NCBI RefSeq assembly: GCF_017745095.1
Contig: NZ_JAGHZZ010000060.1
Location: 52,359 to 116,358, forward strand
Origin: Sporocytophaga sp.
GTDB lineage: Bacteria > Bacteroidota > Bacteroidia > Cytophagales > Cytophagaceae
DNA length: 64,000 bases
Direction of reading: 5' to 3'
Part shown: positions 24,634-33,962 of the stretch, piece by piece
Layout: every line of letters starts with the position of its first letter
How positions within the stretch are numbered: the stretch's first letter is position 1
The notes under the pieces: generated by a model
What the model was told of the DNA's origin: nothing
The model's database searches: none
Seen by the model: only the letters and a program-made list of their open reading frames with translations
Translations under genes and position numbers: made by a program

Positions 24634-25518
24634 ATGGCATCACTTCTTGACTTTGTTGGAAATACTCCACTGGTCGAAATAAAAAATATTAACCCTAACA
24701 AAGCTGTAAAAATTTTTGCTAAGCTTGAGGGACACAATCCTGGTGGAAGTGTAAAAGACAGAGCAGCCTATGGAATGATCAAAGGCGCCCTCTCACGCGG
24801 GGAATTAAAACCAGGTATGAAGCTAGTGGAAGCAACAAGTGGAAATACCGGAATAGCCCTCGCCATGATAGCACGCTTATTCGGACTGGAAATTGAAATA
24901 ATCATGCCTTCCAATGCAACCAGGGAAAGGGTACTCACCATGGAAGCCTTTGGAGCAAAGGTGATTCTTACCCCTTCAGAAAAGTCAATGGAAGGTGCTA
25001 TCGACCTCGCACATGAGAAAGTTGCTGGAGGAGGTTATTTTATGCTTAACCAGTTTGCAAATCCGGACAATTATATGGCTCACTACCACGGCACAGGTCC
25101 GGAAATCTGGAAAGACACTGAACATAAGATAACTCATTTTGTCTCTTCGATGGGTACAACTGGTACAATAATGGGGACATCTAAATTTTTAAAGGAAAAA
25201 AACGAATCCATACAAATTGTAGGTGTTCAGCCTATGGACGGTTCACAGATACCGGGCATTAGAAGATGGCCAAAGGAATATCTTCCTAAAATATTTGATC
25301 CTTCAAGAATAGATAGAATTATTGATGTATCACAGGAAGATGCCATTAATACAGCCAGAAGACTTAGTAAAGAAGAAGCTATCTTTGGGGGAATGAGCAG
25401 TGGAGGAGCTATGGCGGCATCCATAAAACTTGCTACTGAATTGCAAAAAGGAGTTATCGTTTGCATCATTTGCGACCGTGGAGACAGGTATTTATCTACG
25501 GATCTTTTTGGCCAATAA
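24634..25518 (+). CDS. cysM: Cysteine synthase B (O-acetylserine sulfhydrylase)
   Basis: A 294-residue fold-type-II PLP enzyme. Lys41 in PGGSVKDRAA forms the Schiff base, EATSGNTG (66-73) binds the substrate carboxylate, SSMGTTGTIMG holds the PLP phosphate, and IFGGMSSGGAM ends the active site. The segment IPGIRRWPKEYLPKIFD is the CysM-type signature and separates it from CysK. It condenses O-acetylserine from CysE with sulfide (or thiosulfate) to give cysteine. Its place after egtB, egtD and cysE suggests that the locus couples cysteine supply to ergothioneine production. Confidence 0.93.
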   Translation: MASLLDFVGNTPLVEIKNINPNKAVKIFAKLEGHNPGGSVKDRAAYGMIKGALSRGELKPGMKLVEATSGNTGIALAMIARLFGLEIEIIMPSNATRERVLTMEAFGAKVILTPSEKSMEGAIDLAHEKVAGGGYFMLNQFANPDNYMAHYHGTGPEIWKDTEHKITHFVSSMGTTGTIMGTSKFLKEKNESIQIVGVQPMDGSQIPGIRRWPKEYLPKIFDPSRIDRIIDVSQEDAINTARRLSKEEAIFGGMSSGGAMAASIKLATELQKGVIVCIICDRGDRYLSTDLFGQ

Positions 25519-25527
25519 ACTCTAAAA

Positions 25528-25575
25528 ACCTTTTAGATTGATATCAGTTTTCTATCTGAAATCAATTTAAAAGGT
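25528..25575 (+). other. Long hairpin directly before a start codon
   Basis: A 20-bp stem with two mismatches (25528-25547 with 25556-25575) and an 8-base loop ends three bases before the ATG of the next gene. No T run follows, so simple termination is not obvious. The hairpin may protect the cysM mRNA end or hide the ribosome binding region of the lipoprotein gene. Confidence 0.6.
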
Positions 25576-25578
25576 CAA

Positions 25579-26202
25579 ATGTCTTTTTCAACTTATATTC
25601 GTCAAAGGACAGCGTTGCTGGTAGGAGTTTTTTACCTTTTCTCTTGTGAAAGTTCAAAAAAAACTAGTACTGGGTCAGAGTCAACAACAGGTTATAATGA
25701 TAAGGGCACTATTGAAGTTCCGGATGAATACGTCATTTCTAAAGAGCGTGCAGGAAATTTAACCATAGACATGCCAATTAAAAATATTTACAATTATTAT
25801 GATAAATCCCAAATTAGCAAATCTTCTTTTACATCTGAAGGACAAAAATTTGAAGCATATTTTATAAAAACAAGCAGAGATACATCAAGGTACCTTAGAG
25901 TAGACCCTATATGCACAGACTCCTGCAAAATCTGGAGAATTAAGGTATATGACAAAAGATATAAAACAAGATCAGGCATAGGCATAGGCTCTAAAGTAGG
26001 AGATATAAAAAGTTATCATTTTATTGATTGGGCGGGAAATACTGAAGATGGCCCTGCCTTTGGTCTTGAACGCCTCGGAATTACCTTTTTAATCGACACT
26101 ACCTCTTTACCAGTAACCACCAGGCAAAACATAGATATTGAAACACTATCTGATTCTGCCAAAGTATCGGGTATATTGATTACTAAAGGTCACAGTCGTT
26201 GA
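25579..26202 (+). CDS. Lipoprotein, unknown function
   Basis: A 207-residue protein with signal peptide and lipobox YLFSC (Cys23), a Ser/Thr-rich linker, then a globular part with two cysteines (ICTDSC) and pattern RAGNLTIDMPIKNIYNYYDKSQISKSS and SGIGIGSKVGDIKSYH. The latter resembles the short conserved helix and loop seen in several uncharacterised Bacteroidota lipoproteins, where SKVGDIK is followed by the main sheet. I do not recognise a named family. It may be cotranscribed with the egt-cys genes, though the strong hairpin before it could separate or tune its expression. Confidence 0.6.
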   Translation: MSFSTYIRQRTALLVGVFYLFSCESSKKTSTGSESTTGYNDKGTIEVPDEYVISKERAGNLTIDMPIKNIYNYYDKSQISKSSFTSEGQKFEAYFIKTSRDTSRYLRVDPICTDSCKIWRIKVYDKRYKTRSGIGIGSKVGDIKSYHFIDWAGNTEDGPAFGLERLGITFLIDTTSLPVTTRQNIDIETLSDSAKVSGILITKGHSR

Positions 26203-26261
26203 TCTAGCCACAAATTGTTTACAAGTCAGTATAAAAAATGAGGGTCCTGACTAGGGCTTAC

Positions 26262-26987
26262 TTAAACTTCATTTACTGACATTACAACTCCTTTGTAATT
26301 ATTTTCATTTTCAAGTAGTCGCCATATCTTCTCTGCAACCTTTTCAGGAGATACAAGCATATGCTCCTTTTTATAATTAATAAATTCCTCTACACGACTA
26401 AAATCTTCCGGAGAAACTTTTCTAATCTCAGTCTGCATAGGTGTGTCTAATATTCCAGGAGCAAGGGAGAAAAATCTGAAATTGCTATGCGAAAACTTGG
26501 CTTCGTTGGCAGCCACAGCGGTCTGCATATCAAGAGCTGCTTTCGAACTACAATAAACAGACCACCCGTCGACAGGTTTTTTACCTGCACCGGAGCTGAT
26601 ATTTAAAATCAATTTCGATGCATCATTATTTCTATATCTGCTAACAAATTCATTCATGAGTAAAGCAGGGGCTATAACATTACAATTATAACCATCAATG
26701 ATCTTGCTATCATGTTGTTTTCCCAGGTAGGTAATTTCACCAATATTTCCTGCATTATTAATCAAGCAAATTTTTGAAGGATTTTTGAAGTTGGGAAAAA
26801 TACTATCGTAAAATTTATGAAGTGAATCAACCTCTGAAAGGTTTATAAAGAGGTGCTCATAATTATCGTGATGAATAGAGACAGTGCGGGAAATTCCTAT
26901 AACAAAATTGCCAGGGTCAGACAAAATTCGTTCTGCAATCGCTTTTCCCAATCCTTTGCTGGTTCCTGTTATTATATAATATTTCAT
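26262..26987 (-). CDS. Short-chain dehydrogenase/reductase (sepiapterin reductase-like)
   Basis: A 241-residue SDR with the NADP-binding motif ITGTSKGLG (6-14), structural NNAG (77-80), catalytic Ser131/132, Tyr145 and Lys149 (YCSSK), and the PG turn in LAPGILDTPMQTEIR. The segment after the active site and the ending KIWRLLENENNYKGVVMSVNEV resemble sepiapterin/benzil reductase-like members rather than FabG. The substrate is not evident. The start codon overlaps the stop of the upstream histidine kinase gene as ATGA, so the two are translated together, an unusual pairing. Confidence 0.85.
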   Translation of the reverse strand: MKYYIITGTSKGLGKAIAERILSDPGNFVIGISRTVSIHHDNYEHLFINLSEVDSLHKFYDSIFPNFKNPSKICLINNAGNIGEITYLGKQHDSKIIDGYNCNVIAPALLMNEFVSRYRNNDASKLILNISSGAGKKPVDGWSVYCSSKAALDMQTAVAANEAKFSHSNFRFFSLAPGILDTPMQTEIRKVSPEDFSRVEEFINYKKEHMLVSPEKVAEKIWRLLENENNYKGVVMSVNEV

Positions 26988-28648
26988 AGTTCCTGGTCGG
27001 CTTCCTTTTTCATAGAATAACCAGGAATCTCAATTATAGTTGTAGTACCTTCAGAAATTTTGGAATGTAGCTGTATTCGGCCCTTTAATTTTTCTATTAC
27101 ACTCTTAACAATATAAAGTCCCAACCCCGAACCATCAGACAGCTCTGTTCCCCTGTAAAACATATCAAATATCCTGTCTTTGGCATCTTCGTGGATCCCA
27201 ATACCATTATCAGTAAATACAGCTCTAATCAATTGAGAGCTACCACTGATATTTATGGAAAGAAATGAATTAGCGATATTGATACGCTGATATTTTATAG
27301 CATTCGAAATGATATTTTTAAAAATAATTTTTAACCTTATCAGGTCCGAGCAGAATTGACCATCGCATGAAATATCCCAGGTAATATTTATCCTATCAGC
27401 ATTTTTCAGGAATCTCAATTCGTCTATCGCCTCTTGTATGAGTATTGAAAAATCAATTGGCCTTTGCTCCATTTCAAGACGGTCATTTCTTGATATGGAA
27501 AGAAGGTTAATGATATAGTTATCCAGTTTTTTAGCTGAATCCCCCACAAAAGACATGTATTGCTTAAGTTTTTGTGTGTCCTTTTCTTCCAGAGAAATTT
27601 CAACTAACCCCCGAATGGAAGTAAGGGGAGCTCTCAAATCATGTGAAGCTCTGTAGACAAAATGATCCAACTCAAAATTAATTTTCTTCAGTTCTTCTTC
27701 AGCCTGTTTTTCCTTTGAAATATCTCTGGCAATTGTAGATATATATTCCAGATGCCCTTGAGAATCCAAATGGGCAATAATAACCTGAGATACGGGAATA
27801 GTTTTTCCTTCAGAGGTGATAAACCTTGACTCTCCTTGCCACGTGCCATGCTTCAGAGCATATGGGATAGCCTCTGAGATCAAATATTTATAAACATCAG
27901 GAGGATGCATTTCAACTAAACTCCTTCTAATATTTCCAGCATTATTTTTTTCATCCAACAGTTTCACTCCGGCATAATTCATATAAACATTTTGCCCTTG
28001 AACATTAACCATCGCCACAAGATCTGAGGTAGCTTCAAGAATTTTATTCGTCCTGTTATTCTGCTGTTCTATTAATAATTTATCCGTAATATTCCTTACA
28101 AGATATATATAGTTTTCTCCTGAAGGGAAAACAGTAATTTCAAACTGATTGAGGACTCCTTTCATAAAAGCCTCATAAGAAAAAGTAAGAGATTTTCTTT
28201 TCTCCATCATCATTTGGCCTATCAGTTTATCTCTTTCAGGAGTGGATGCTGATTTGAAAAGTTCATCAAATCTTTTGCCTGCAATTTCTTCAAATGTATA
28301 TCCAGAGATTTCCTGAGCAGCCTTATTCCAATAAATAAATCTGAAATCTTTATCGCAAATGCAACAAATGTCTGAGATGTTGTCAAGCAAAGTAACCATA
28401 TTATCTGCATTGACTTTGTTGATTACATCTTTTCTACTTTGGGTAAACACCCTCAATGACAATAAATTAATAACTACAAGAGCTATTATAAGTGTTGTAA
28501 ATATCAAATAGCTGTAAAGCGAGTCTTCATAGGTATTGGTAAAAATAAAAAAAGCAAAAGCAAGGCTGATTCCTGTTAAAAGAAATAACCTTAAAACTAC
28601 CGTATTCCTATTAATATCGCCTTGAAAAATTGTCATAAAAATCTGCAA
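26984..28648 (-). CDS. Membrane PAS-domain sensor histidine kinase
   Basis: 554 residues: two membrane helices (about 18-36 and 46-65), PAS domains at about 82-190 (FRFIYWNKAAQEISGYTFEE) and 200-312 (NVYMNYAGVKLLDE), and a HisKA/HATPase core. The phospho-acceptor is His336 in YRASHDLRAPLTSI; the N box reads NIISNAIKY, G1 is DNGIGI and G2 is GSGLGLYIV. No response regulator is adjacent. The kinase core is close in motif to the soluble kinase at 42716 (both SHDLR[AG]PL). It overlaps an SDR gene by four bases. An ATG four codons in is an equally good start. Confidence 0.9.
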   Translation of the reverse strand: MQIFMTIFQGDINRNTVVLRLFLLTGISLAFAFFIFTNTYEDSLYSYLIFTTLIIALVVINLLSLRVFTQSRKDVINKVNADNMVTLLDNISDICCICDKDFRFIYWNKAAQEISGYTFEEIAGKRFDELFKSASTPERDKLIGQMMMEKRKSLTFSYEAFMKGVLNQFEITVFPSGENYIYLVRNITDKLLIEQQNNRTNKILEATSDLVAMVNVQGQNVYMNYAGVKLLDEKNNAGNIRRSLVEMHPPDVYKYLISEAIPYALKHGTWQGESRFITSEGKTIPVSQVIIAHLDSQGHLEYISTIARDISKEKQAEEELKKINFELDHFVYRASHDLRAPLTSIRGLVEISLEEKDTQKLKQYMSFVGDSAKKLDNYIINLLSISRNDRLEMEQRPIDFSILIQEAIDELRFLKNADRINITWDISCDGQFCSDLIRLKIIFKNIISNAIKYQRINIANSFLSINISGSSQLIRAVFTDNGIGIHEDAKDRIFDMFYRGTELSDGSGLGLYIVKSVIEKLKGRIQLHSKISEGTTTIIEIPGYSMKKEADQEL

Positions 28649-28717
28649 CCCGTCTTATAAACTTGCACAAAAATCCTAATACTGTTTGAGTTACGAGTTT
28701 ACTAACAATTTAGTCAT

Positions 28718-28754
28718 AAAAAAAGGCATGATAATTCTTATCTGCCTTTTTTTT
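28718..28754 (-). terminator. Terminator of hslU
   Basis: The stem GGCA(T)GATAA/TTATCTGCC, extended by A/T pairs (28718-28734 with 28738-28754), ends in a T run on both strands. It separates hslU from the histidine kinase gene that follows in the same orientation. Confidence 0.8.
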
Positions 28755-28772
28755 AAAAAAATATTTTTTTTG

Positions 28773-30173
28773 TTACAAAATATACTGGCTTAAATCCTGA
28801 TTTTTAACTAGTCCGGACAATCTTTCAGATACAATTTCTTTAGTAATTAGAATTTTTGCATTGGGTCCAATTTTTTCTGGCACATCAAACATTATTTCAT
28901 TCAGTAAATGACTCATTACTGTATGAAGTCTTCTTGCCCCTATATTTTCTACTTCAGTATTTACATGAAAGGCAATTTCTGCTATCTTCTCCAGGGCATC
29001 TTCCAAAAATGTAAGCTCAACTCCCTCTGCATTCAGCATAGCCTGATACTGTTTTGTCAAGGCATTTTTAGGTGCTTTAAGTATCTGAAAAAAGTCTTCT
29101 TTAGTAAGGCTGTTCAGCTCTACTCTTATCGGAAACCTTCCTTGCAATTCCGGAATTAAATCTGATGGTTTGGAAATGTGAAATGCTCCAGCAGCTACAA
29201 AAAGGATATGATCAGTCTGTATCACCCCATATTTGGTATTTACGGAACTTCCTTCTACTATAGGCAATAGATCTCTCTGTACTCCTTCTCTGCTCACATC
29301 AGGACCGCCACCTCCATTTTTTCTGGAACCTGAAGCTATTTTATCAATTTCATCAATAAAAATTATTCCTGTGTTTTCTGCTTTTCTGATGGCCTCTTCC
29401 TTCACCTCATCCATATCTATTAGTTTTGCCGCCTCTTCTTCCAGCAATAGTTGCCTTGCTTCACCAATAGCTACTTTCCTCTTCTTGGATTTTTTTGGCA
29501 TCATACCACTAATCATTTCCTGAATATTCATCATGGAAACTTCATCCATTCCTCCTCCGATTACTCCTACTCCCGGATTGCTATTTGAAGAAACATTTAT
29601 TTCAATTTTCCTTTCATCCAGTTCGCCCGATTTAATTTTCTCTCTGAATTTTTCTCTGGTTCTTTCATTCAACTCATGATCGTCGTCGGATGAAGAAGGA
29701 GATGGAACTTCTCCTGTAAAAATCCCTGAAGGACTATTCTTTTTTAATGGAGGAATGAGCGCATCAAGGATGATATCTTCAACTATCTGTGCCGCTTTAG
29801 CCTTAACATCTTCTTTTTTGCGGGCTTTGACCATGTTTACAGACTGCTCCACAAGGTCTCTTACCATGCTCTCAACATCTCTTCCCACGTACCCCACTTC
29901 TGTAAATTTAGAAGCCTCTACTTTAGTAAAGGGAGCGTCAGCAACTTTTGCCAGTCTTCTGGCTATTTCTGTTTTACCTACTCCAGTCGCACCAATCATC
30001 AGAATATTATTAGGAACGATCTCCTTTTGCATATCCTGCCCAGCGTTCATACGCCTCCATCTGTTTCTCAAGGCAATTGCAACATTTCTCTTTGCTTCAT
30101 GCTGACCTATAATATATTTATCAAGCTCCTCCACAATTTGTCTGGGAGTTAAATAGCTGTTATTATCAATCAT
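28773..30173 (-). CDS. hslU: HslU, ATPase subunit of HslUV protease
   Basis: A 466-residue AAA+ unfoldase. The N-terminus is [22 protein letters not shown], the Walker A is GATGVGKTE, the pore loop is GYVGRD, the Walker B is [12 protein letters not shown], and the C-terminal tail LSQYIL is the segment that inserts into HslV. The intermediate (I) domain spans about 115-245 and includes a charged insertion near 150-200. It unfolds substrates for the HslV peptidase, which is not encoded in this window. Its start overlaps the porQ stop by one base (TGATG), so it belongs to the lon-porQ-hslU unit. Confidence 0.95.
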   Translation of the reverse strand: MIDNNSYLTPRQIVEELDKYIIGQHEAKRNVAIALRNRWRRMNAGQDMQKEIVPNNILMIGATGVGKTEIARRLAKVADAPFTKVEASKFTEVGYVGRDVESMVRDLVEQSVNMVKARKKEDVKAKAAQIVEDIILDALIPPLKKNSPSGIFTGEVPSPSSSDDDHELNERTREKFREKIKSGELDERKIEINVSSNSNPGVGVIGGGMDEVSMMNIQEMISGMMPKKSKKRKVAIGEARQLLLEEEAAKLIDMDEVKEEAIRKAENTGIIFIDEIDKIASGSRKNGGGGPDVSREGVQRDLLPIVEGSSVNTKYGVIQTDHILFVAAGAFHISKPSDLIPELQGRFPIRVELNSLTKEDFFQILKAPKNALTKQYQAMLNAEGVELTFLEDALEKIAEIAFHVNTEVENIGARRLHTVMSHLLNEIMFDVPEKIGPNAKILITKEIVSERLSGLVKNQDLSQYIL

Positions 30174-31219
30174 CAGATCTTCTTTTTAAATATCCTGTTA
30201 AAATCTGTAGTTAGAGTAAAATGGTTAGTACCTGTTCCGATATAATAAAATGATCTTGTATAGGCAAACTCAAAATATTTTATCCTGATCATACCACCTA
30301 ATGAAAGTCCGGCTCCACCAGATTTACTTTCTTCTTTTAATTCTTTTCTTCGTAAAAAGTTATACCCCGCTCTTAATTGGAAATTTTTAGACATCAAAAA
30401 CTCCGCTCCAATGGCAAAATGTGATAACATTTTACTTCCAAAGGAGACCTTCTCCTTAATAACATTCCCATTCAAATCCACTTTCCCTTTTTGATTTGGG
30501 TCATCATAAACTATATCCCATTTATGAAGGTGGTGAGCTGTCAATGACAATCTTACGGGCATGTGCTCAGGTTTAAAGCTGGTCCCCAACTGCACATCTG
30601 TAGGTAAATCGACGCTTTCTCCCTGAACGTATTTTTTCAAAGGCACACCCACATTTTTAATTACAAGCCCGATTGCCCAATCTTTTTTAGGATGTTTAAA
30701 TATCCCTCCTAAATCGGTAAGCAGTGCTGCAGAATTGTATGTACCAATTTGGGAAAAAGCCAGATTCAATGATGCACCTAAAGTGAAATGATTAATTGTA
30801 TGAGATTTAGCCACTGTGAAGGCATATTCCTTTGATTTAAAGTCACCAGTGCTATTTCCCGCAAGATCTGCCCCACTGAAGGTTCCATAATCAAAGTATC
30901 GCATACCTACTCCCCATGTTCCGGTCTTACCTGCATTAAATGCATAATTTACCATTGTAGCTCTTATGTCAGCCAGATATGGTAAATAGTTAATAGAAAG
31001 ATAATTCCGTAGTGAATCTGAAAGTGTTGCAGGATTTTGAGTCATCAAATTAACATCAATTCCGGGTTGAGAGATATTGATACCTCCCAAACCGGCAATC
31101 CTGGTATTTACCGGGACATTAAGAAACTGATATGATGCTCTACCACCTAATTGCGCATTAGCAATAGTATAAGAAAATCCGAAAACTAATAAAAAGAGCG
31201 ATGTAAACCTTATTGTCAT
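30173..31219 (-). CDS. porQ: Type IX secretion system outer-membrane protein PorQ
   Basis: A 348-residue outer-membrane barrel with signal peptide (ending IANAQ). The opening mature part [27 protein letters not shown] is the PorQ pattern, followed by QNPATLSD and amphipathic strands ([58 protein letters not shown]). PorQ belongs to the PorV/UPF0164 superfamily. In Porphyromonas it anchors PorZ in the attachment complex that processes T9SS cargo. It sits between lon and hslU and opposite porE, so this locus links secretion parts with quality-control proteases. Candidate clients are the four cargo proteins in this window. Confidence 0.88.
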   Translation of the reverse strand: MTIRFTSLFLLVFGFSYTIANAQLGGRASYQFLNVPVNTRIAGLGGINISQPGIDVNLMTQNPATLSDSLRNYLSINYLPYLADIRATMVNYAFNAGKTGTWGVGMRYFDYGTFSGADLAGNSTGDFKSKEYAFTVAKSHTINHFTLGASLNLAFSQIGTYNSAALLTDLGGIFKHPKKDWAIGLVIKNVGVPLKKYVQGESVDLPTDVQLGTSFKPEHMPVRLSLTAHHLHKWDIVYDDPNQKGKVDLNGNVIKEKVSFGSKMLSHFAIGAEFLMSKNFQLRAGYNFLRRKELKEESKSGGAGLSLGGMIRIKYFEFAYTRSFYYIGTGTNHFTLTTDFNRIFKKKI

Positions 31220-31259
31220 TTACTTTAAAAAATTATTTTGTCCATAAACGAACAATAAT

Positions 31260-33770
31260 TTAGTTTATTTCAATTTTTGACATTTTGCCAGCTCCCGGAA
31301 CAGGGTGCTCAATTACTGAAAGATCTATTGGCTTTTTCACTTTAGTTTTAAGTAAAGCTATTTCAAGAACCTGATCTACATTATCTACATAATTAATTAC
31401 CAGATCCTTAATATACTCGGGCTTAATTTCCAATATATCTTTTCTGTTCTTTGTCGAAAGTACTATTTCTTTAATCCCCGCTCTTTTAGCCGCCAGAATT
31501 TTTTCTTTAATTCCGCCAACCGGCAACACAATGCCCCTTAATGTTATTTCGCCAGTCATGGCTATATTTCTTTTTACCTTTCTCTGGGTAAATATAGATG
31601 CAAGCGAAGTAAATATTGTAATTCCGGCAGAAGGCCCGTCTTTTGGAACGGCTCCGGCAGGAACGTGGATATGCAGATCAAAGTGATCAAAAATTTTATG
31701 GTTGATGCCAAATTTTTCAGCATTGGCTTTCAGGTATGACAAAGCAGCAGTTGCCGACTCTTTCATCACTTCTCCCAACTGACCAGACAAAATCACTTTA
31801 CCTCTTCCTTTATTCAGACTGGATTCAATAAATAAGATTTCTCCCCCGTGTGAAGTCCAAGCAAGTCCTGTTACAATACCAGCCAGTTCATTATCCTGAT
31901 AAATTTCTCTTTCAAAATCTTCAGGTCCAAGTAATTTAACAACATCCTCAGGCTCCAGCAATTTATTATACTTTTCTTCCATCGCAACAGACTTAGCTAT
32001 GCCTCTTACTGCCGCACCAATTTTTCTGTTAAGACTTCTGACACCTGATTCTCTGGTATAATCTTCAATAATTTTATTAATAGCTTTTTTACTGAACTGA
32101 ACATCTTCTTCCTTCAGGCCATGCTCCTCTTTTTGCTTTGGAATTAAATAATCCTTTGCAATATGAGCTTTCTCCTCAAGAGTATATCCATTGATCTCAA
32201 TAATTTCCATCCTGTCCAAAAGAGCAGGGTGAATGGTATCAAGAGAGTTTGCTGTAGCAATGAATAAGATTTTTGAGAGATCATATTCTACTTCAAGATA
32301 ATTGTCCACAAAAGTAGAATTCTGCTCTGGATCAAGAACCTCTAACAAAGCTGAAGAAGGATCCCCTCTAAAGTCTGAACCGATTTTATCTATTTCATCA
32401 AGAATGAATACAGGGTTAGAACTCTGTACTTTTTTGATATTATAAATAATTCTACCTGGCATCGCTCCGACATAAGTTTTTCTATGCCCTCGAATTTCTG
32501 CCTCATCCTTAACCCCGCCCAATGACATTCTGACATACTTTCTATTCAGAGCCTTCGCAATTGATTTCCCCAAAGAAGTTTTTCCAACACCTGGAGGGCC
32601 ATATAAGCAAAGGATTGGCGCTTTCATATTGTTTTTCAACTTCAGAACTGCCAGATATTCGATAATCCTTTCCTTTACTTTTTCGAGTCCAAAATGATCC
32701 TCGTCCAGTATTTTCTTGGCCCTTTTAAGATTAAAATTATCTTTACTGTATTCATTCCAAGGCAATTCTGCAAGAAATTCCACATAGTTCATGGATAGAG
32801 GATATTCGGACGCCATAGGATTCATGCGTTCGATTTTCTCAAGTTCTTTATGAAAATGCTTAGCTACTGCTTCAGGCCATTGTTTGTTTTCGACTTTCTT
32901 TTTCAGATTATCTATATCCTGATCTGAAGATTCATATCCAAGTTCATCCTGTAATACTTTAATCTGCTGGCGGAGATAATAATCTCTTTGTTGCTGATCA
33001 ATATCCGAGTGAACCTTGCTTTGGATTTCCTGCTTCAATTCAAGCATTTGGATCTCCTTCATCATGTACTCCAGCAAGAGCGTTGCTCTTTTGAGGCCAT
33101 CATTGATCTCCAGAAGATTTTGCTTCTCCTTTACCTCAGTATTGATGTTTGAAGAAAGAAAATGAGTCAGGAAAGATGGACTTTCAATATTATTCAGAGC
33201 AATCTGCGCATCCTGCGGTATCTCCGGATTAAGTTTTAAAATTTTATTTGCAGAATCTTTTAATGACTGAAGCAGTGCTTTAACCTCTTTCTTTTTGATA
33301 TCCGGGAAATTTTCTTCCAGAATTTTTATCTTGGCAATTATGAATGGGTTTTCCTGAAAAACGTCCTCAATCTGAAACCGCTTCATCCCCTGTATGATAA
33401 TGGTAGTATTACCATCCGGCATCACCAGCATTTTCAGGATTTTGGCAACAGTTCCGACTTTATAAAGATCTTGTATCTGAGGCTCTTCTGTAGTAGCATT
33501 TTCCTGTGCTACAACGCCAATGATTCTATTGCCCTTGTAAGCTTTTTTTACAAGTCTTATTGATTTTTGTCTTCCAACCGTAATGGGAATCACAACACCA
33601 GGAAACAATACTGTATTTCTGACAGGTAGTATAGGTAATTCGTCTGGTGTTCCTTCTTTATTAAGTTCCTCTTCTTCCTCGGGAGATAAAAGGGGGATCA
33701 TTTCCCCGGTATCACCTTCTAAAAACTTAGGTAAAAAAATTGATATTCTCTCCTTCTTTTTATTATTCAT
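31260..33770 (-). CDS. lon: Lon protease (endopeptidase La)
   Basis: 836 residues with the complete Lon layout: LonN substrate domain (LPILPVRNTVLFPGVVIPITVGR onward), coiled-coil linker, AAA+ module (Walker A GPPGVGKTS, Walker B PVFILDEIDKIG) and the C-terminal Ser-Lys protease domain with Ser714 in KDGPSAGIT and Lys757. The length is normal for bacterial Lon plus a 40-residue N-terminal acidic extension (EEEEELNKEG). It degrades misfolded and regulatory proteins in the cytoplasm. It is the first gene of the lon-porQ-hslU unit. A short inverted repeat TGCCAAGATGGCA lies at 33802-33814, just upstream of the start. Confidence 0.95.
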   Translation of the reverse strand: MNNKKKERISIFLPKFLEGDTGEMIPLLSPEEEEELNKEGTPDELPILPVRNTVLFPGVVIPITVGRQKSIRLVKKAYKGNRIIGVVAQENATTEEPQIQDLYKVGTVAKILKMLVMPDGNTTIIIQGMKRFQIEDVFQENPFIIAKIKILEENFPDIKKKEVKALLQSLKDSANKILKLNPEIPQDAQIALNNIESPSFLTHFLSSNINTEVKEKQNLLEINDGLKRATLLLEYMMKEIQMLELKQEIQSKVHSDIDQQQRDYYLRQQIKVLQDELGYESSDQDIDNLKKKVENKQWPEAVAKHFHKELEKIERMNPMASEYPLSMNYVEFLAELPWNEYSKDNFNLKRAKKILDEDHFGLEKVKERIIEYLAVLKLKNNMKAPILCLYGPPGVGKTSLGKSIAKALNRKYVRMSLGGVKDEAEIRGHRKTYVGAMPGRIIYNIKKVQSSNPVFILDEIDKIGSDFRGDPSSALLEVLDPEQNSTFVDNYLEVEYDLSKILFIATANSLDTIHPALLDRMEIIEINGYTLEEKAHIAKDYLIPKQKEEHGLKEEDVQFSKKAINKIIEDYTRESGVRSLNRKIGAAVRGIAKSVAMEEKYNKLLEPEDVVKLLGPEDFEREIYQDNELAGIVTGLAWTSHGGEILFIESSLNKGRGKVILSGQLGEVMKESATAALSYLKANAEKFGINHKIFDHFDLHIHVPAGAVPKDGPSAGITIFTSLASIFTQRKVKRNIAMTGEITLRGIVLPVGGIKEKILAAKRAGIKEIVLSTKNRKDILEIKPEYIKDLVINYVDNVDQVLEIALLKTKVKKPIDLSVIEHPVPGAGKMSKIEIN

Positions 33771-33892
33771 TTTCTATCCCTTCCCTTTTTTACGATTTTG
33801 TTGCCAAGATGGCACAAGTTATTAGTTTTTCACAAAATAATATGCAGAATTAAATGTTTACAACCCTCGTGCCAATTATTTCGTTTTCAAAC

Positions 33893-33923
33893 TTGATTTT
33901 TATATCATATATCATGTACTTTG
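33893..33923 (+). promoter_or_regulatory. porE: Possible promoter of porE
   Basis: TTG (33893-33895) and TACTTTG (33917-33923) are 21 bases apart, close to the Bacteroidota consensus TTTG, about 20 bases, TAnnTTTG. The element is 40 bases before the porE ATG. The -7 is one base shorter than consensus, so this is tentative. Confidence 0.35.
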
Positions 33924-33962
33924 TCGTTAGTGTCTGAGGCAGAATTTATTTTGAAGCGCTTA

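Noticed and set aside
33921..33962. TTG start 42 bases upstream of porE
   Set aside because: It would put a charged stretch before the signal peptide and overlaps the -7-like element TACTTTG; the ATG at 33963 is better.
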